Source of the DNA: Phaeobacter sp. 11ANDIMAR09
GTDB lineage: Bacteria; Pseudomonadota; Alphaproteobacteria; Rhodobacterales; Rhodobacteraceae
Length of the DNA: 64,000 nucleotides
Direction: 5' to 3'
NCBI RefSeq assembly: GCF_001294455.1
Contig: NZ_LIKT01000009.1
Span: 124,001-188,000 of the forward strand
Below the pieces are notes generated by a model. The model saw only the letters and a list, made by a program, of their open reading frames with translations, had not been told where the DNA came from and searched no databases. Shown here piece by piece: positions 25,783 to 35,037 of the stretch (position 1 is its first letter; every line of letters begins with the position of its first letter). Made by a program: the position numbers and the translations under genes.

Positions 25783-26998
25783 TCAGGGCCGTCATCATCC
25801 CCTTGCTTTGGCCCAAGGCCTGCGCGAGGGGATAGAGCAGGTAAGAGGCCAGCGAGACGGCGTAGTAGCTGATCGCCACCACCGAGAGCCCCTCAACGGT
25901 GTGCTGCAGCCGCAGCGCCTGATCCGCGCGCCGGTCCATACTGGCCAAAAGCGCCTGATTCTGCGCGCTGCGCTCCACATCAACCCGGGTTCTGAGCAGC
26001 TCGCCTCCCCGACGCGCCCGATCCGCCAGAGTGCCGATACGTTTCTCGGTGGATTTCACCGTGCGCATGGCGGGCTCATAGCGGCGCAGCATGAACTCCG
26101 CAAAGGTTTGAAACCCACCATGGCGGGCCTCGCGCAGCAGGCTGATGCGTTGATTGACCAGTGCCTCATAGGCGCCTGTGGCGCCAAAGCGAAAGGCCGA
26201 GCGCGCCGCCATAGCCTCCAACTCAGCCGAGACGGTGAGAAGCTGCGTCAGGGTCTGTTCCGCCGGAATGGTGTCTGAGGTCATTTCGGCCATCATCTTG
26301 CTCAGATGCGTGTCCAATGTGCCAATGTCGCGGCTGAGATCCCGCGCCCGCGAAAATCCCAGCATCGACATGGCACGATAGGTTTCGATCTCGCAAAGTC
26401 GCTGGACCAATCGGCCGATGCGTTGCGAGCCGGTAGCGGCATTGGCAAAGAGGGCAAAGCGCATATGTCCCGCTGGATCAATGCGGAAATCCCCCGCCAC
26501 CACAGCGCTGTCATCCAACACATCGGCCACGGCCAGGCTTTCCGGGACAAACCAATCCTTGAGTGCAGCCTTGATCCGCTTTGGCTCCGGGCGCGGCAGA
26601 ATACGGATCATCAAAGAGGTCACCCGCTGCCCCGGCGCGGCTTCCAGCCACTCGGCTGGGAAGATGTCAAAATCCGACGGGTCAAAGGCCCGTTTTGCGA
26701 CTCCATCCCCATAGAGCGTATAGCTGACAAATTCGGTGTGTTGTTCCCATTTCAGGGTGTAGCGCCCCAGTTGCGCCGAATGATGGGTGGCACCGGGTTG
26801 CGGATGCGCTGCGCCGTGGCGGTCCAGCAGCGCCACAAGATGCGCCAGGTCCAGGCTGCGGTCGCGGTGCACTGCTTCCCTGGGCTGTTTCACCGCCAGA
26901 TAGATCACCGTGCTAGGGCTTTGCATGGCGGGAAAGGGCCGGGCATGCAGTTCATTGGCAAGAGAGTAGCGCAGGGGATGATCTGGGATGGGGGGCAT
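25718..26998 (-). CDS. DUF3422 family membrane-anchored protein
   Basis: The 426-residue protein begins MPPIPDHPLRYSLANELHARPF, the hallmark of DUF3422. The body is largely helical and ends with two membrane helices (about residues 365-390 and 395-420) before a basic KKKLH tail. The function of the family is unknown. Most of the chain should face the cytoplasm. Its last 65 coding bases overlap the tail of the YeeE-type gene on the other strand. Confidence 0.85.
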   Translation of the reverse strand: MPPIPDHPLRYSLANELHARPFPAMQSPSTVIYLAVKQPREAVHRDRSLDLAHLVALLDRHGAAHPQPGATHHSAQLGRYTLKWEQHTEFVSYTLYGDGVAKRAFDPSDFDIFPAEWLEAAPGQRVTSLMIRILPRPEPKRIKAALKDWFVPESLAVADVLDDSAVVAGDFRIDPAGHMRFALFANAATGSQRIGRLVQRLCEIETYRAMSMLGFSRARDLSRDIGTLDTHLSKMMAEMTSDTIPAEQTLTQLLTVSAELEAMAARSAFRFGATGAYEALVNQRISLLREARHGGFQTFAEFMLRRYEPAMRTVKSTEKRIGTLADRARRGGELLRTRVDVERSAQNQALLASMDRRADQALRLQHTVEGLSVVAISYYAVSLASYLLYPLAQALGQSKGMMTALITLPVVALVWLAIQRVKKKLH

Positions 26999-27131
26999 GA
27001 CGTCGGGTCTCCAATAGTGACGCCACCATAGGACCCATGTTTCAATCTGTACAGAATTCTTTTATTTCAACATGTTACAGGGATACAATGGTATACAAAT
27101 CCACGCCAGCCAGCTCGAGCATGCTGGGATT

Positions 27132-27185
27132 GGGGCTCTGCCCCAGGCCTGCGGCCTCCCCCGGGATATTTGAGGCCAAATGAAG
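27132..27185 (+). repeat. Intergenic repeat family 1, copy 1
   Basis: The order is GGGGCTCTGCCCC (a near-palindrome), then AGGCC-TGC-GGCCT (a hairpin), then CCCCCGGGATATTT, then GAGGCCAAATGAAG. A second copy on the other strand lies at 48.9 kb. From general familiarity this kind of element is scattered through Rhodobacteraceae intergenic regions. Confidence 0.75.
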
Positions 27186-27213
27186 ATCGGGGGTTTTTCG
27201 GCCAAGACCATAG

Positions 27214-27237
27214 AAAAGGCGCCCCCGAAGGAGCGCC
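27214..27237 (-). terminator. Intrinsic terminator of pntAB
   Basis: On the reverse strand GGCGCTCC-TTCG-GGGGCGCC is followed by TTTT, 22 bases after the pntB stop. Confidence 0.85.
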
Positions 27238-27258
27238 CTATTTAGGTTTTTAAACCGC

Positions 27259-28692
27259 TTACTGGATCATGGTCAGAAGCTGATCCAGGCTGGCCTTGGC
27301 ATCGCCGTAGAACATGCGGGTGTTCTCTTTAAAGAACAGCGGGTTCTCGATGCCGGAATAGCCGGTGCCCTGGCCACGTTTGGAGACAAAGACCTGTTTG
27401 GCCTTCCAGCATTCCAGAACCGGCATGCCAGCGATCGGGCTGTTTGGGTCTTCCTGAGCCGCCGGGTTGACGATGTCATTGGAGCCAATGACGATGGCCA
27501 CATCGGTTTCCGGGAAGTCCTCGTTGATCTCATCCATTTCCATGACGATGTCATAGGGCACTTTGGCTTCGGCCAGCAAAACATTCATGTGGCCTGGCAG
27601 ACGACCTGCGACGGGGTGGATGGCAAAGCGCACCTCCTTCCCCTTGGCGCGCAGACGGCGGGTCAGTTCCGCCACATTCTGCTGAGCCTGGGCCACCGCC
27701 ATGCCGTAACCGGGGATGATGATGACGCTGTCGGCTTCTTCCAGCGCGGTTGCAACGCCATCTGCGTCAATCGCCACCTGTTCGCCCTCGACCTCCATTG
27801 CGGGGCCGGTGCTGCCACCAAAGCCACCCAGAATGACGCTGACAAAGCTGCGGTTCATCGCCTTGCACATGATGTAGCTGAGGATGGCCCCGGAAGAGCC
27901 CACCAACGCGCCAACCACGATCAACAGATCATTGCCAAGACTAAAGCCAATCGCCGCTGCGGCCCAGCCGGAATAGCTGTTCAGCATCGAGACCACCACC
28001 GGCATATCAGCACCACCGATGCCCATGATCAGGTGGTAACCAATGAACAGCGCCGCCAGTGTCATCAGGAACAGCGGGAAGAAGCCGCCTGTGTTGAAGT
28101 ACCAGATCAGTGCGATCAACGACAGGGCAGCGGCACCGGCGTTGAGCATATGGCCGCCAGGGAGTTTGGTTGCCGCCGAGGTCAGCTTGCCCGCCAATTT
28201 GCCATAAGCCACCACGGAGCCGGTAAAGGTCACCGCGCCGATGAAGATACCCAAGAAAAGTTCAACCCGCAGGATCGAGATCTCAACCGAGGATTTCTTG
28301 GCCAGCAGTTTTGCAAAGCCATCCAGAGCCTGCTTTTCCTCGGCACCCATGGCCATAACCCGGCCCAGTTCGATATGGGCGATGAGGCCCACAAAGACCG
28401 CTGCCAGCCCAACCAGCGAGTGCATTGCGGCCACCAGTTCCGGCATTTGGGTCATCTGCACCCGCGTTGCCAGCTGGTAGCCAATAGCGCCGCCACCGGC
28501 AATCAGCAGGATCGACAGCAGCCACAGGCCAGAGCCGGGGCCCACCAGGGTGGCAAACACCGCCAGCGCCATGCCGACAATACCATACCAGACCGCGCGT
28601 TTGGCGCTTTCCTGACCGGACAAGCCGCCCAGGGAGAGAATGAAGAGAACGGCGGCAACTACATAGGCCGCTGTGGTGAATCCATATTCCAT
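27259..28692 (-). CDS. pntB: NAD(P) transhydrogenase subunit beta
   Basis: The 477-residue protein starts [12 protein letters not shown], matching PntB. About nine membrane helices fill residues 1-260 and a soluble NADP(H)-binding domain follows ([14 protein letters not shown], then the [15 protein letters not shown] block and [16 protein letters not shown]). Transhydrogenase uses the proton gradient to reduce NADP+ with NADH. AGGGGGAC precedes the ATG; an in-frame upstream extension would run into pntA's end and is rejected. It begins 13 bases after pntA. Confidence 0.96.
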   Translation of the reverse strand: MEYGFTTAAYVVAAVLFILSLGGLSGQESAKRAVWYGIVGMALAVFATLVGPGSGLWLLSILLIAGGGAIGYQLATRVQMTQMPELVAAMHSLVGLAAVFVGLIAHIELGRVMAMGAEEKQALDGFAKLLAKKSSVEISILRVELFLGIFIGAVTFTGSVVAYGKLAGKLTSAATKLPGGHMLNAGAAALSLIALIWYFNTGGFFPLFLMTLAALFIGYHLIMGIGGADMPVVVSMLNSYSGWAAAAIGFSLGNDLLIVVGALVGSSGAILSYIMCKAMNRSFVSVILGGFGGSTGPAMEVEGEQVAIDADGVATALEEADSVIIIPGYGMAVAQAQQNVAELTRRLRAKGKEVRFAIHPVAGRLPGHMNVLLAEAKVPYDIVMEMDEINEDFPETDVAIVIGSNDIVNPAAQEDPNSPIAGMPVLECWKAKQVFVSKRGQGTGYSGIENPLFFKENTRMFYGDAKASLDQLLTMIQ

Positions 28693-28705
28693 CTCAGTGT
28701 CCCCC

Positions 28706-30277
28706 TTAAGATTTCTGGAACATGGCAAGCATGCGCCGGGTGACGAGGAAGCCACCAAAGATGTTGATACCGGCCATAAAGACCGACAAGGCTGCCAACA
28801 GGATCACCAGGAAGGACCCGGATCCGATCTGCATCAAGGCGCCCAGAATAATGATCGAGGAGATCGCATTGGTCACCGCCATCAGTGGGGTGTGCAGGGA
28901 ATGTGCCACGCCCCAGATCACCTGGAAGCCGATAAAGACGGAGAGCACAAAGACGATGAAATGCTGCATGAAGGAGGCCGGAGCCACCAGGCCCACCAGC
29001 AGGAGCAAAGCGCCGCCAACAGCCAGCAAAGTCACCTGCTGCTTGGTCTGCGCCTTGAAGGCCGCCACCTCTTCAGCCCGTTTTTCTTCCGGCGTCAGTT
29101 CCGGCACCACCTCTTTGGGTTTGGCGGCAATCGCCTGCACCTTGGGAGGGGGCGGTGGGAAGGTGATTTCACCCTGATGGGTGACGGTGGCGCCACGGAT
29201 GACATCGTCTTCCATGTCGTGATTGATCTGACCGTCCTTTTCTGGGGTCAGATCCGTCATCATGTGACGGATATTGGTGGCATAGAGCGTCGAAGACTGC
29301 GCAGCCATCCGCGAGGGGAAATCGGTATAGCCGATGATGGTCACACCATTTTCAGTGACGATCTTCTCGTCCATCACGGTGAGCTTGCAGTTGCCGCCCT
29401 TTTCCGCTGCTAGATCAACAATGACCGAGCCCGGCTTCATCGCCTGGACCATGTCCTCGGTCCAAAGTTCAGGGGCCTCGCGGTTGGGGATCAGCGCGGT
29501 GGTGATGACGATGTCTACCTCTGGCGCCAACTCGCGGAACTTGGCCAGCTGCGCTTCGCGGAACTCCGGCGAAGAGACCGAAGCATAGCCACCAGAGGAG
29601 GCGCCATCGGCCTGCTCTTCTTCAAAGTCGAGATAGACAAATTCGGCGCCCATCGACTCAACCTGTTCCGCCACTTCTGGCCGCACGTCAAAGGCCAGCG
29701 TGATGGCCCCTAGAGACGTCGAGGTCCCGATAGCGGCGAGACCTGCCACACCGGCGCCTACAACCAGCACCTTGGCTGGGGGCACCTTGCCCGCCGCCGT
29801 GATTTGCCCCGTAAAGAAGCGGCCAAAGTTGTTACCTGCTTCAATCACCGCGCGGTAGCCGGCGATATTGGCCATCGAGGACAGCGCGTCCATTTTCTGG
29901 GCCCGGCTGATCCGTGGCACCATTTCCATGGCCACCACATTGGCGCCTTTGGCTTTGGCCAGTTCCAGACCTTCCTCGTTGCCACCGGGGTTGAAGAAGG
30001 AGATCAGTGTTTTCGCCTTGTTCAACCGCTTAAGCTCAGCCTCGTTTGGCTGGCGCACCTTGGCGATGATGTCGCTTGCCTTCCACAGGGCCGCAGCGGT
30101 CTTGATCACCTCGACACCGGCCTCCTCGTAGGTGGCATCGCTGAAACCGGCCAATAGGCCCGCCCCGCTTTCAATGGCGCAGTCATAGCCGAGTTTCTGC
30201 AGCTGGCGCGCAGATTCCGGCGTCATGGCAACGCGTGCTTCTCCAGTGATCACCTCTTTGGGTGTTCCAATTTTCAC
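28706..30277 (-). CDS. pntA: NAD(P) transhydrogenase subunit alpha (single-chain form)
   Basis: This 523-residue PntA has the N-terminal alanine-dehydrogenase-like NAD(H) domain ([20 protein letters not shown], and [15 protein letters not shown] for nucleotide binding). A C-terminal membrane part of about four helices is joined by a proline-rich linker near residue 370. Some relatives split alpha into two genes; here it is one. It forms the proton-pumping enzyme with PntB. Two TTGCGCAA palindromes lie 70-90 bases upstream. Confidence 0.96.
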   Translation of the reverse strand: MKIGTPKEVITGEARVAMTPESARQLQKLGYDCAIESGAGLLAGFSDATYEEAGVEVIKTAAALWKASDIIAKVRQPNEAELKRLNKAKTLISFFNPGGNEEGLELAKAKGANVVAMEMVPRISRAQKMDALSSMANIAGYRAVIEAGNNFGRFFTGQITAAGKVPPAKVLVVGAGVAGLAAIGTSTSLGAITLAFDVRPEVAEQVESMGAEFVYLDFEEEQADGASSGGYASVSSPEFREAQLAKFRELAPEVDIVITTALIPNREAPELWTEDMVQAMKPGSVIVDLAAEKGGNCKLTVMDEKIVTENGVTIIGYTDFPSRMAAQSSTLYATNIRHMMTDLTPEKDGQINHDMEDDVIRGATVTHQGEITFPPPPPKVQAIAAKPKEVVPELTPEEKRAEEVAAFKAQTKQQVTLLAVGGALLLLVGLVAPASFMQHFIVFVLSVFIGFQVIWGVAHSLHTPLMAVTNAISSIIILGALMQIGSGSFLVILLAALSVFMAGINIFGGFLVTRRMLAMFQKS

Positions 30278-30346
30278 CTTGTCGGTCCCCCTCGTCTTAT
30301 CCGCGCCGGCATCGGCCGGGTACGTATTGCAAATATTTTAGCTACA

Positions 30347-30367
30347 TTGCGCAATATTTTTGCGCAA
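30347..30367. promoter_or_regulatory. Paired TTGCGCAA palindromes upstream of pntA
   Basis: Two identical 8-base palindromes are centred 13 bases apart, 70-90 bases upstream of the pntA start. The repeated spacing suggests a dimeric regulator that binds as a pair. The rest of the 252-base gap up to the ICMT-like gene shows no other gene. Confidence 0.45.
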
Positions 30368-30529
30368 GCATTTCGCTGCGTCGCCGCATGAGACTGCCGC
30401 GCTGCCGCATTTCTGCATCACTGAACGAAAAGATGTCGCATTTTGCAACAAATTCCCGAAGATCCTGCCGCATATGCCGCAGGGGTTCAGCCATACAGAC
30501 ACTCTAAATACACCTTTCCAACCCAAGGA

Positions 30530-30979
30530 TCAGAGCCAACGGCGCACTTTGCCCTCGTAGCGCGCCCAATCGGCGCGAAAACTACGACGCATCCGGTTTT
30601 CTTCCCCAATGATGAAGCGCTTTTCCAAGATCCAGGTCAGAATTGGAATCAGCGGCAAACTGAGAATCGCATCAAAATACAGGATCAACCCAGCCAGGAT
30701 CATCACATCACCGAGGTAGATCGGATTGCGACTGCGGGTGAAAATGCCGGACTGCACCAGATGGCTTGGCGTTTCATGCGGCATGATCGTGGTTTTCTGG
30801 CGGCGCATCTCGGTGACAGCCAGTGCCATCAGCACCACGCCACCGCCCACCAAGAGCCCGCCCAGCAGATCCGCCCAGACCGGCCCGAAGTCTAGCCCCA
30901 GCGACATAAACCGGGCTTGGCACCAGGCAAGAGCGACAAATCCCGCCAACCAGACCGGCGGAAGGTCTATCCATTTCAT
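30530..30979 (-). CDS. ICMT/PEMT-like small membrane methyltransferase
   Basis: The 149-residue protein has about four membrane helices and the conserved C-terminal motif of isoprenylcysteine carboxyl methyltransferase and phospholipid methyltransferase relatives: TRSRNPIYLGD, then GEENRMRRSF...YEGKVRRWL. These bind SAM and methylate lipid-like substrates at the membrane. The bacterial substrate of this subgroup is usually unknown. The gene is alone; a 10-bp inverted repeat lies just upstream. Confidence 0.78.
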   Translation of the reverse strand: MKWIDLPPVWLAGFVALAWCQARFMSLGLDFGPVWADLLGGLLVGGGVVLMALAVTEMRRQKTTIMPHETPSHLVQSGIFTRSRNPIYLGDVMILAGLILYFDAILSLPLIPILTWILEKRFIIGEENRMRRSFRADWARYEGKVRRWL

Positions 30980-30999
30980 CTCATGTCTCTTTCATCAAA

Positions 31000-31033
31000 G
31001 CCGCAAACCACAATGTAACTGGCGGTTTGCGGC
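31000..31033. promoter_or_regulatory. Inverted repeat GCCGCAAACC / GGTTTGCGGC upstream of the ICMT-like gene
   Basis: Perfect 10-base arms are separated by 14 bases, starting 21 bases upstream of the start codon. It may be an operator or a leader hairpin. Nothing recognisable fills the rest of the 218-base gap. Confidence 0.45.
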
Positions 31034-31197
31034 ACAGTCCCCGCTTCTTGAGGGAAGGTCCATAGGCTCAGCAAATACCGTCTAGATAAAAGAACAGCGT
31101 GCTAATTTTTTAAGCCCTATCACAACTTCGTTCCCGCTGCTCCATCAGCTTTGACCCTGACCTGTAAAACAGAACAGACGGAATGGGCCATATTGAC

Positions 31198-32184
31198 CTA
31201 TTCCCACTCCATCTCTTCAAACACTCGGCCCGCGTTCTTTGTTGCCAACTCCTCGAATGTGTCCAGCCCGCGCCATTGCTCCTGATCCACATAATAGGCC
31301 TCTGCCAGATCGCCTCCCTCGTCGATATGAGCGCCGATCTTGCCGCGCAGATCGGTCAGATAGTCCAGGGTGTAACGGCGCACCTGGGCAAAATTGGTTG
31401 GATGACCATGGCCGGGAATCACATAGGTCGGCGCCATCGGCTCCAGCTTGTCCTGCCAGGTCTCGATCCAGCAGCTGGTGCAGGTATGCGGGAAGATTGG
31501 CAGCATGCGCTCATGAAAGGCGATATCGCCGGCAATCATGATCTGCCACTGCGGAATCCAGACCTGGACATCGCCGGGATCATGGGCCGGACCCAGGTGC
31601 AGAACTTGGATCTCCACGCCGCCCAGGTTCAGGTCATAGCGGTCGTCAAAGCTGATATTGGCATGCTCCATCCGGCTGTCGCCTGCGCGGTCCTTATTGT
31701 AGGATTGCATCCGCTGCAGGATAAAATCACCGTTTTTCTGCGTTTCGGCAATAGCATCTGCATGGCCCAGAATATCTACGCCCTGATCGCGCCAATAGCC
31801 ATTGCCCAGCACTGCATGGCCCTGGCCATTTTCATTGATCACCAAAACAACAGGCTGATCTGTCACCGCTTTTATCTCGCTGTGCAGGGCCGCTGCCAGA
31901 GCATCCGAGGCGCCGGAGTTGATCACCACGACGCCCTCTTGCGTGACGATAAAGGACAGGTTGTTGTTATGACCTGCGTTTTCATAGGTCGGTGGCGCGG
32001 TGGCTCCGATGGCCGAAAAGACATGCGGGATCACCTCTACCGGCTTTGAATACAGCTCGGACTGGGGATATTGATCGGCAATCTCTTCGCTTGCGGTGGC
32101 TGCCAGGGGCAACCCCACACCAAGCGCTGTCAGCCCTGCGGCACAGATCGGCGCCAAGAGCCCGGTCAACGCGGTTTTGGTCAT
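31198..32184 (-). CDS. Secreted metallo-beta-lactamase-fold protein with a degraded metal site
   Basis: This 328-residue protein has a signal peptide (about residues 1-31) and the MBL fold. The usual first metal motif THxHxDH is replaced by NENGQGH at 117-123, keeping only the last His (His123). The later ligands remain: His201 in GPAHDPGD, Asp220 in IAGDIAF and His259 in PGHGHP. Relatives with the full motif act as periplasmic hydrolases near dehydrogenase systems. This copy may bind one metal, or none. GGGAGGATGAC precedes the chosen ATG. It diverges from the SDR gene. Confidence 0.82.
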   Translation of the reverse strand: MTKTALTGLLAPICAAGLTALGVGLPLAATASEEIADQYPQSELYSKPVEVIPHVFSAIGATAPPTYENAGHNNNLSFIVTQEGVVVINSGASDALAAALHSEIKAVTDQPVVLVINENGQGHAVLGNGYWRDQGVDILGHADAIAETQKNGDFILQRMQSYNKDRAGDSRMEHANISFDDRYDLNLGGVEIQVLHLGPAHDPGDVQVWIPQWQIMIAGDIAFHERMLPIFPHTCTSCWIETWQDKLEPMAPTYVIPGHGHPTNFAQVRRYTLDYLTDLRGKIGAHIDEGGDLAEAYYVDQEQWRGLDTFEELATKNAGRVFEEMEWE

Positions 32185-32335
32185 GTCATCCTCCCATATG
32201 GTCTGCACAAATCATTCACACTTGCGAATATGATTGTAAATAGGGTTTTCTCCCGCCCCCGGGCTCTGTGACGGAACGGCGCGCTTGCGCCGCCCCGCCG
32301 CACCGATACCCTGTCGCAAACAGGAGGAGACACAG

Positions 32336-33088
32336 ATGGATTTGAACGGGAAACACGCATTGGTCACCGGCGGCGGCACCGGAATTGGCCTGGCGATTGC
32401 ACGGGCTCTGGCCGAACAGGGTGCACAGGTCACCATCACCGGGCGCCGCCTCGAGGTGCTGGAAGAGGTGGCAACCGAAGGCCTGCATCCTATGGCCATG
32501 GATGTCCGCGACGAAGCCGACATCATTGCCAAGGTTGCCGCTGCGGTCGAGGCTCGCGGCCCAATCCAGATCTGCGTGGCCAATGCTGGCGTGGCCGAGG
32601 GCAAGGCGTTGCATAAGACATCGCTTGAATTCTGGCGGAACATGATGTCGACCAATCTGGATGGCGCCTTTCTCACCATCCGCGAGAGCCTGAAATCCAT
32701 GGTGCAGACAGATTGGGGCCGCATCATCACCGTGGCCTCCATCGCCGGGCTGCGCGGCCTCAAGGGCGGCGCCTGCTACAGCGCCAGCAAACATGGCATG
32801 ATCGGCCTGACCCGGGCGCTGAGCGAAGACTTCATGGGCTCCGCCATCACCGTAAATGCCCTGTGCCCCGGCTATGTGGATACGCCCATTGTGGATCGCA
32901 ACATCACCTCGATCGCCCAGCGCGCAGGCATCAGCGAGGAAGAGGCGCTCAAGGTCATGGTCAATGCCAACCGCCACCAGCGCCTGATCGAGCCCGAAGA
33001 GGTCTCAGCGGCGGCCCTGTGGCTGGTCGGCCCCGGCTCCCAGTCGATCAATGGCCAGACCATCGAGATCGCAGGCGGTCAGACCTGA
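32336..33088 (+). CDS. Short-chain dehydrogenase/reductase
   Basis: The 250-residue classical SDR has the cofactor motif TGGGTGIG (11-18), NAG (83-85), and catalytic Ser135, Tyr148 and Lys152 (ACYSASKHG). It resembles 3-hydroxyacyl-CoA or 3-hydroxybutyrate dehydrogenases, but substrate cannot be assigned. An AGGAGGAG site fixes the ATG. The YjbR-like gene starts 13 bases downstream and is probably cotranscribed. Confidence 0.88.
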   Translation: MDLNGKHALVTGGGTGIGLAIARALAEQGAQVTITGRRLEVLEEVATEGLHPMAMDVRDEADIIAKVAAAVEARGPIQICVANAGVAEGKALHKTSLEFWRNMMSTNLDGAFLTIRESLKSMVQTDWGRIITVASIAGLRGLKGGACYSASKHGMIGLTRALSEDFMGSAITVNALCPGYVDTPIVDRNITSIAQRAGISEEEALKVMVNANRHQRLIEPEEVSAAALWLVGPGSQSINGQTIEIAGGQT

Positions 33089-33101
33089 GGAGGTAGACAA
33101 G

Positions 33102-33467
33102 ATGAACAGAGCGGAATTCAACCAGTTCTGCGCGACATTCCCGGCTGCGGACCATGTGGTGCAATGGGGCAATTCCGACGTCTGGAAAGCAGGCGGCAAG
33201 CTCTTTGCCGTCTGCGGCTGGGCTGATGGCGCGGATGCCTTTACCTTCAAAGCGGGCGAAATCGCCTATGAGGTGCTGCAAGAGCGCCCCGGTGTGCGCC
33301 CTGCCCCCTATCTTGCCTCGCGCGGCATGAAATGGTTGCAGCAGTTTGCCGAGGATGGCCTGACGGATGCGGAGCTGCGTGATTGTATCCGCCAGTCCTA
33401 TCAGTTGGTGACGGCAGGCCTGTCCAAAAAGAAGCGCAGAGAACTGGGTATCCCGGAGCCAGAGTAA
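33102..33467 (+). CDS. MmcQ/YjbR family protein
   Basis: This 121-residue protein fits the YjbR fold: FPAADHVVQWGN, a KAGEIAYEVLQERPG strand-helix pair, RGMKWLQ and a final LSKKKRREL helix. The family has a CyaY-like fold often called DNA-binding, but its role is not established. GGAGG lies seven bases before the ATG. It follows the SDR gene closely. Confidence 0.8.
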   Translation: MNRAEFNQFCATFPAADHVVQWGNSDVWKAGGKLFAVCGWADGADAFTFKAGEIAYEVLQERPGVRPAPYLASRGMKWLQQFAEDGLTDAELRDCIRQSYQLVTAGLSKKKRRELGIPEPE

Positions 33468-33493
33468 TTCTCAAACCTCCTAGCAAAGAAAAG

Positions 33494-33559
33494 GGCCGCG
33501 CCCCGGCCTGGGTGGGTGCAAAGCGCCTTCACGAGGCACAGACCAGGCGCGGCGCGGCC
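33494..33559 (+). other. Structured intergenic region upstream of kynU
   Basis: GGCCGCGCC (33494) pairs perfectly with GGCGCGGCC (ending 33559). An inner CCTGG/CCAGG stem closes a 31-base loop that holds further pairing options (GTGC/GCAC and GCCTT/GAGGC). No T-run follows directly, so it is a weak terminator candidate for the SDR-YjbR transcript or a leader structure for kynU, which starts 134 bases downstream. Confidence 0.45.
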
Positions 33560-33693
33560 TATAAGGTCGTGCGTAAACGCAGCCTGCTCCAATCGATCAT
33601 CCGGCAAAAACCGAGGCTGGACAGCCTCTCTCCGATCGGATACGAAACAAGAAAGCTTTAAGCATGAAATAAATTACAGACCTGCGAGGCCCC

Positions 33694-34887
33694 ATGACCG
33701 ATTTTGCTGCCACCAAGGCGATGTTCGACCTGCCCGAAGGCATGATCTATCTCGATGGCAATTCCCTGGGGCCCTTGCCCAAGGCCACCAAGGATCGTGT
33801 CTCGACCATGATCGAAGACGAATGGGGCCAGATGCTGATCACCGGCTGGAACAAGGCCGGCTGGATGCAGAAACCCACCGCAATTGGGGACCGTATTGGC
33901 CGCCTGATCGGGGCGGAGCCCGGCCATGTGGTGATGGGCGACACCCTGTCGATCAAGGTCTATCAGGCCGTCGCCTCAGCGCTGGAGCTGAACCCCAGCC
34001 GCAAGGTGGTGCTGTCGGACAACGGCAACTTCCCGTCTGACCTCTATATCGTGCAGGGCCTGCTGAAATCGCTGGGGCCGGAGTATGAGCTGCGGGTGGT
34101 AAACCCTGAGGATGTTGCAGACAATATCACCGAGGATCTGGCGGTGTTGATGCTGACCGAAGTGGACTATCGTTCGGGCCGCAAGCACGACATGAAGGCC
34201 CTGACCGAACTGGCCCATAAAAATGGCGTGGTCACGGTCTGGGATCTGGCGCATTCTGCTGGGGCGCTGCCGGTGGATCTGGCAGGTTGCAATGCGGATT
34301 TTGCCGTTGGCTGTTCCTATAAATACCTAAACTCCGGCCCCGGCGGCCCGGCCTTTATCTATGTGGCTCCGCGCCATGCGGAAACCGCCCGCCCGGCCCT
34401 GTCCGGCTGGCTGGGGCACGAGGCGCCTTTTGCCTTTGATCTCGACTACCGTCCCGGCACTGGCATTGAGCGCATGCGTGTCGGCACACCGCCGGTGATC
34501 CAGCTGGCCGCCCTGGAAGCCTCGATGGACATCTGGGATCAGGTGGACATGCAGGCGCTGCGCGCAAAATCCATCGCGCTCTGTGATCGCTTCATTGCCG
34601 GGGTCGAGGCCAAATGCCCCGAGCTGACCCTGGCCTCTCCGCGCGATGGTGCGGGGCGTGGCAGCCAGGTTTCCTTTGCCTTTGACGAGGGCTATGCCGC
34701 CATGCAGGCGCTGATTGCGCGCGGCGTGATCGGTGATTTCCGGGCGCCCAATATCATGCGCTTTGGCTTTACGCCGCTCTATATCGACGAGGGAGATGTC
34801 GATGGCGCGGTCGAGATCCTGGCCGAAATCATGGGCGATCGCCTCTGGGATCAGCCCGAATACAAAATCCGCTCGGCCGTGACCTGA
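33694..34887 (+). CDS. kynU: Kynureninase
   Basis: The 397-residue PLP enzyme starts with the family opening (YLDGNSLGPLPK at 19-30). It has WDLAHSAGALP (183-193, with the PLP-contacting Asp184) and the Schiff-base Lys210 in CSYKYLNSGPGG. It cleaves L-kynurenine to anthranilate and alanine. With kynA, 150 bases downstream, it covers two of the three steps from tryptophan to anthranilate; the formamidase is not in the window. Confidence 0.95.
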   Translation: MTDFAATKAMFDLPEGMIYLDGNSLGPLPKATKDRVSTMIEDEWGQMLITGWNKAGWMQKPTAIGDRIGRLIGAEPGHVVMGDTLSIKVYQAVASALELNPSRKVVLSDNGNFPSDLYIVQGLLKSLGPEYELRVVNPEDVADNITEDLAVLMLTEVDYRSGRKHDMKALTELAHKNGVVTVWDLAHSAGALPVDLAGCNADFAVGCSYKYLNSGPGGPAFIYVAPRHAETARPALSGWLGHEAPFAFDLDYRPGTGIERMRVGTPPVIQLAALEASMDIWDQVDMQALRAKSIALCDRFIAGVEAKCPELTLASPRDGAGRGSQVSFAFDEGYAAMQALIARGVIGDFRAPNIMRFGFTPLYIDEGDVDGAVEILAEIMGDRLWDQPEYKIRSAVT

Positions 34888-34992
34888 TGCACCTGGGTCG
34901 ATCTCATAGCCTGCCCCTGTGCAGGCCCGCTGGCTGGGTGGCGCTCTGGCGTCGCCTGGCACAATGCGGCACGCTCAACCGGAGAACCCTCG

Positions 34993-35027
34993 CTTTTTCC
35001 TGAACCATGCTATTTTCAAGGAAAAGG
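34993..35027 (+). promoter_or_regulatory. Leader hairpin that overlaps the kynA ribosome-binding site
   Basis: CTTTTTCCT (34993-35001) can pair with AGGAAAAGG (35019-35027) through nine pairs, one of them G-T. The second arm runs into the AGGAGGG ribosome site (35025-35031), so folding would hide part of it. Confidence 0.4.
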
Positions 35028-35037
35028 AGGGCTCCCG

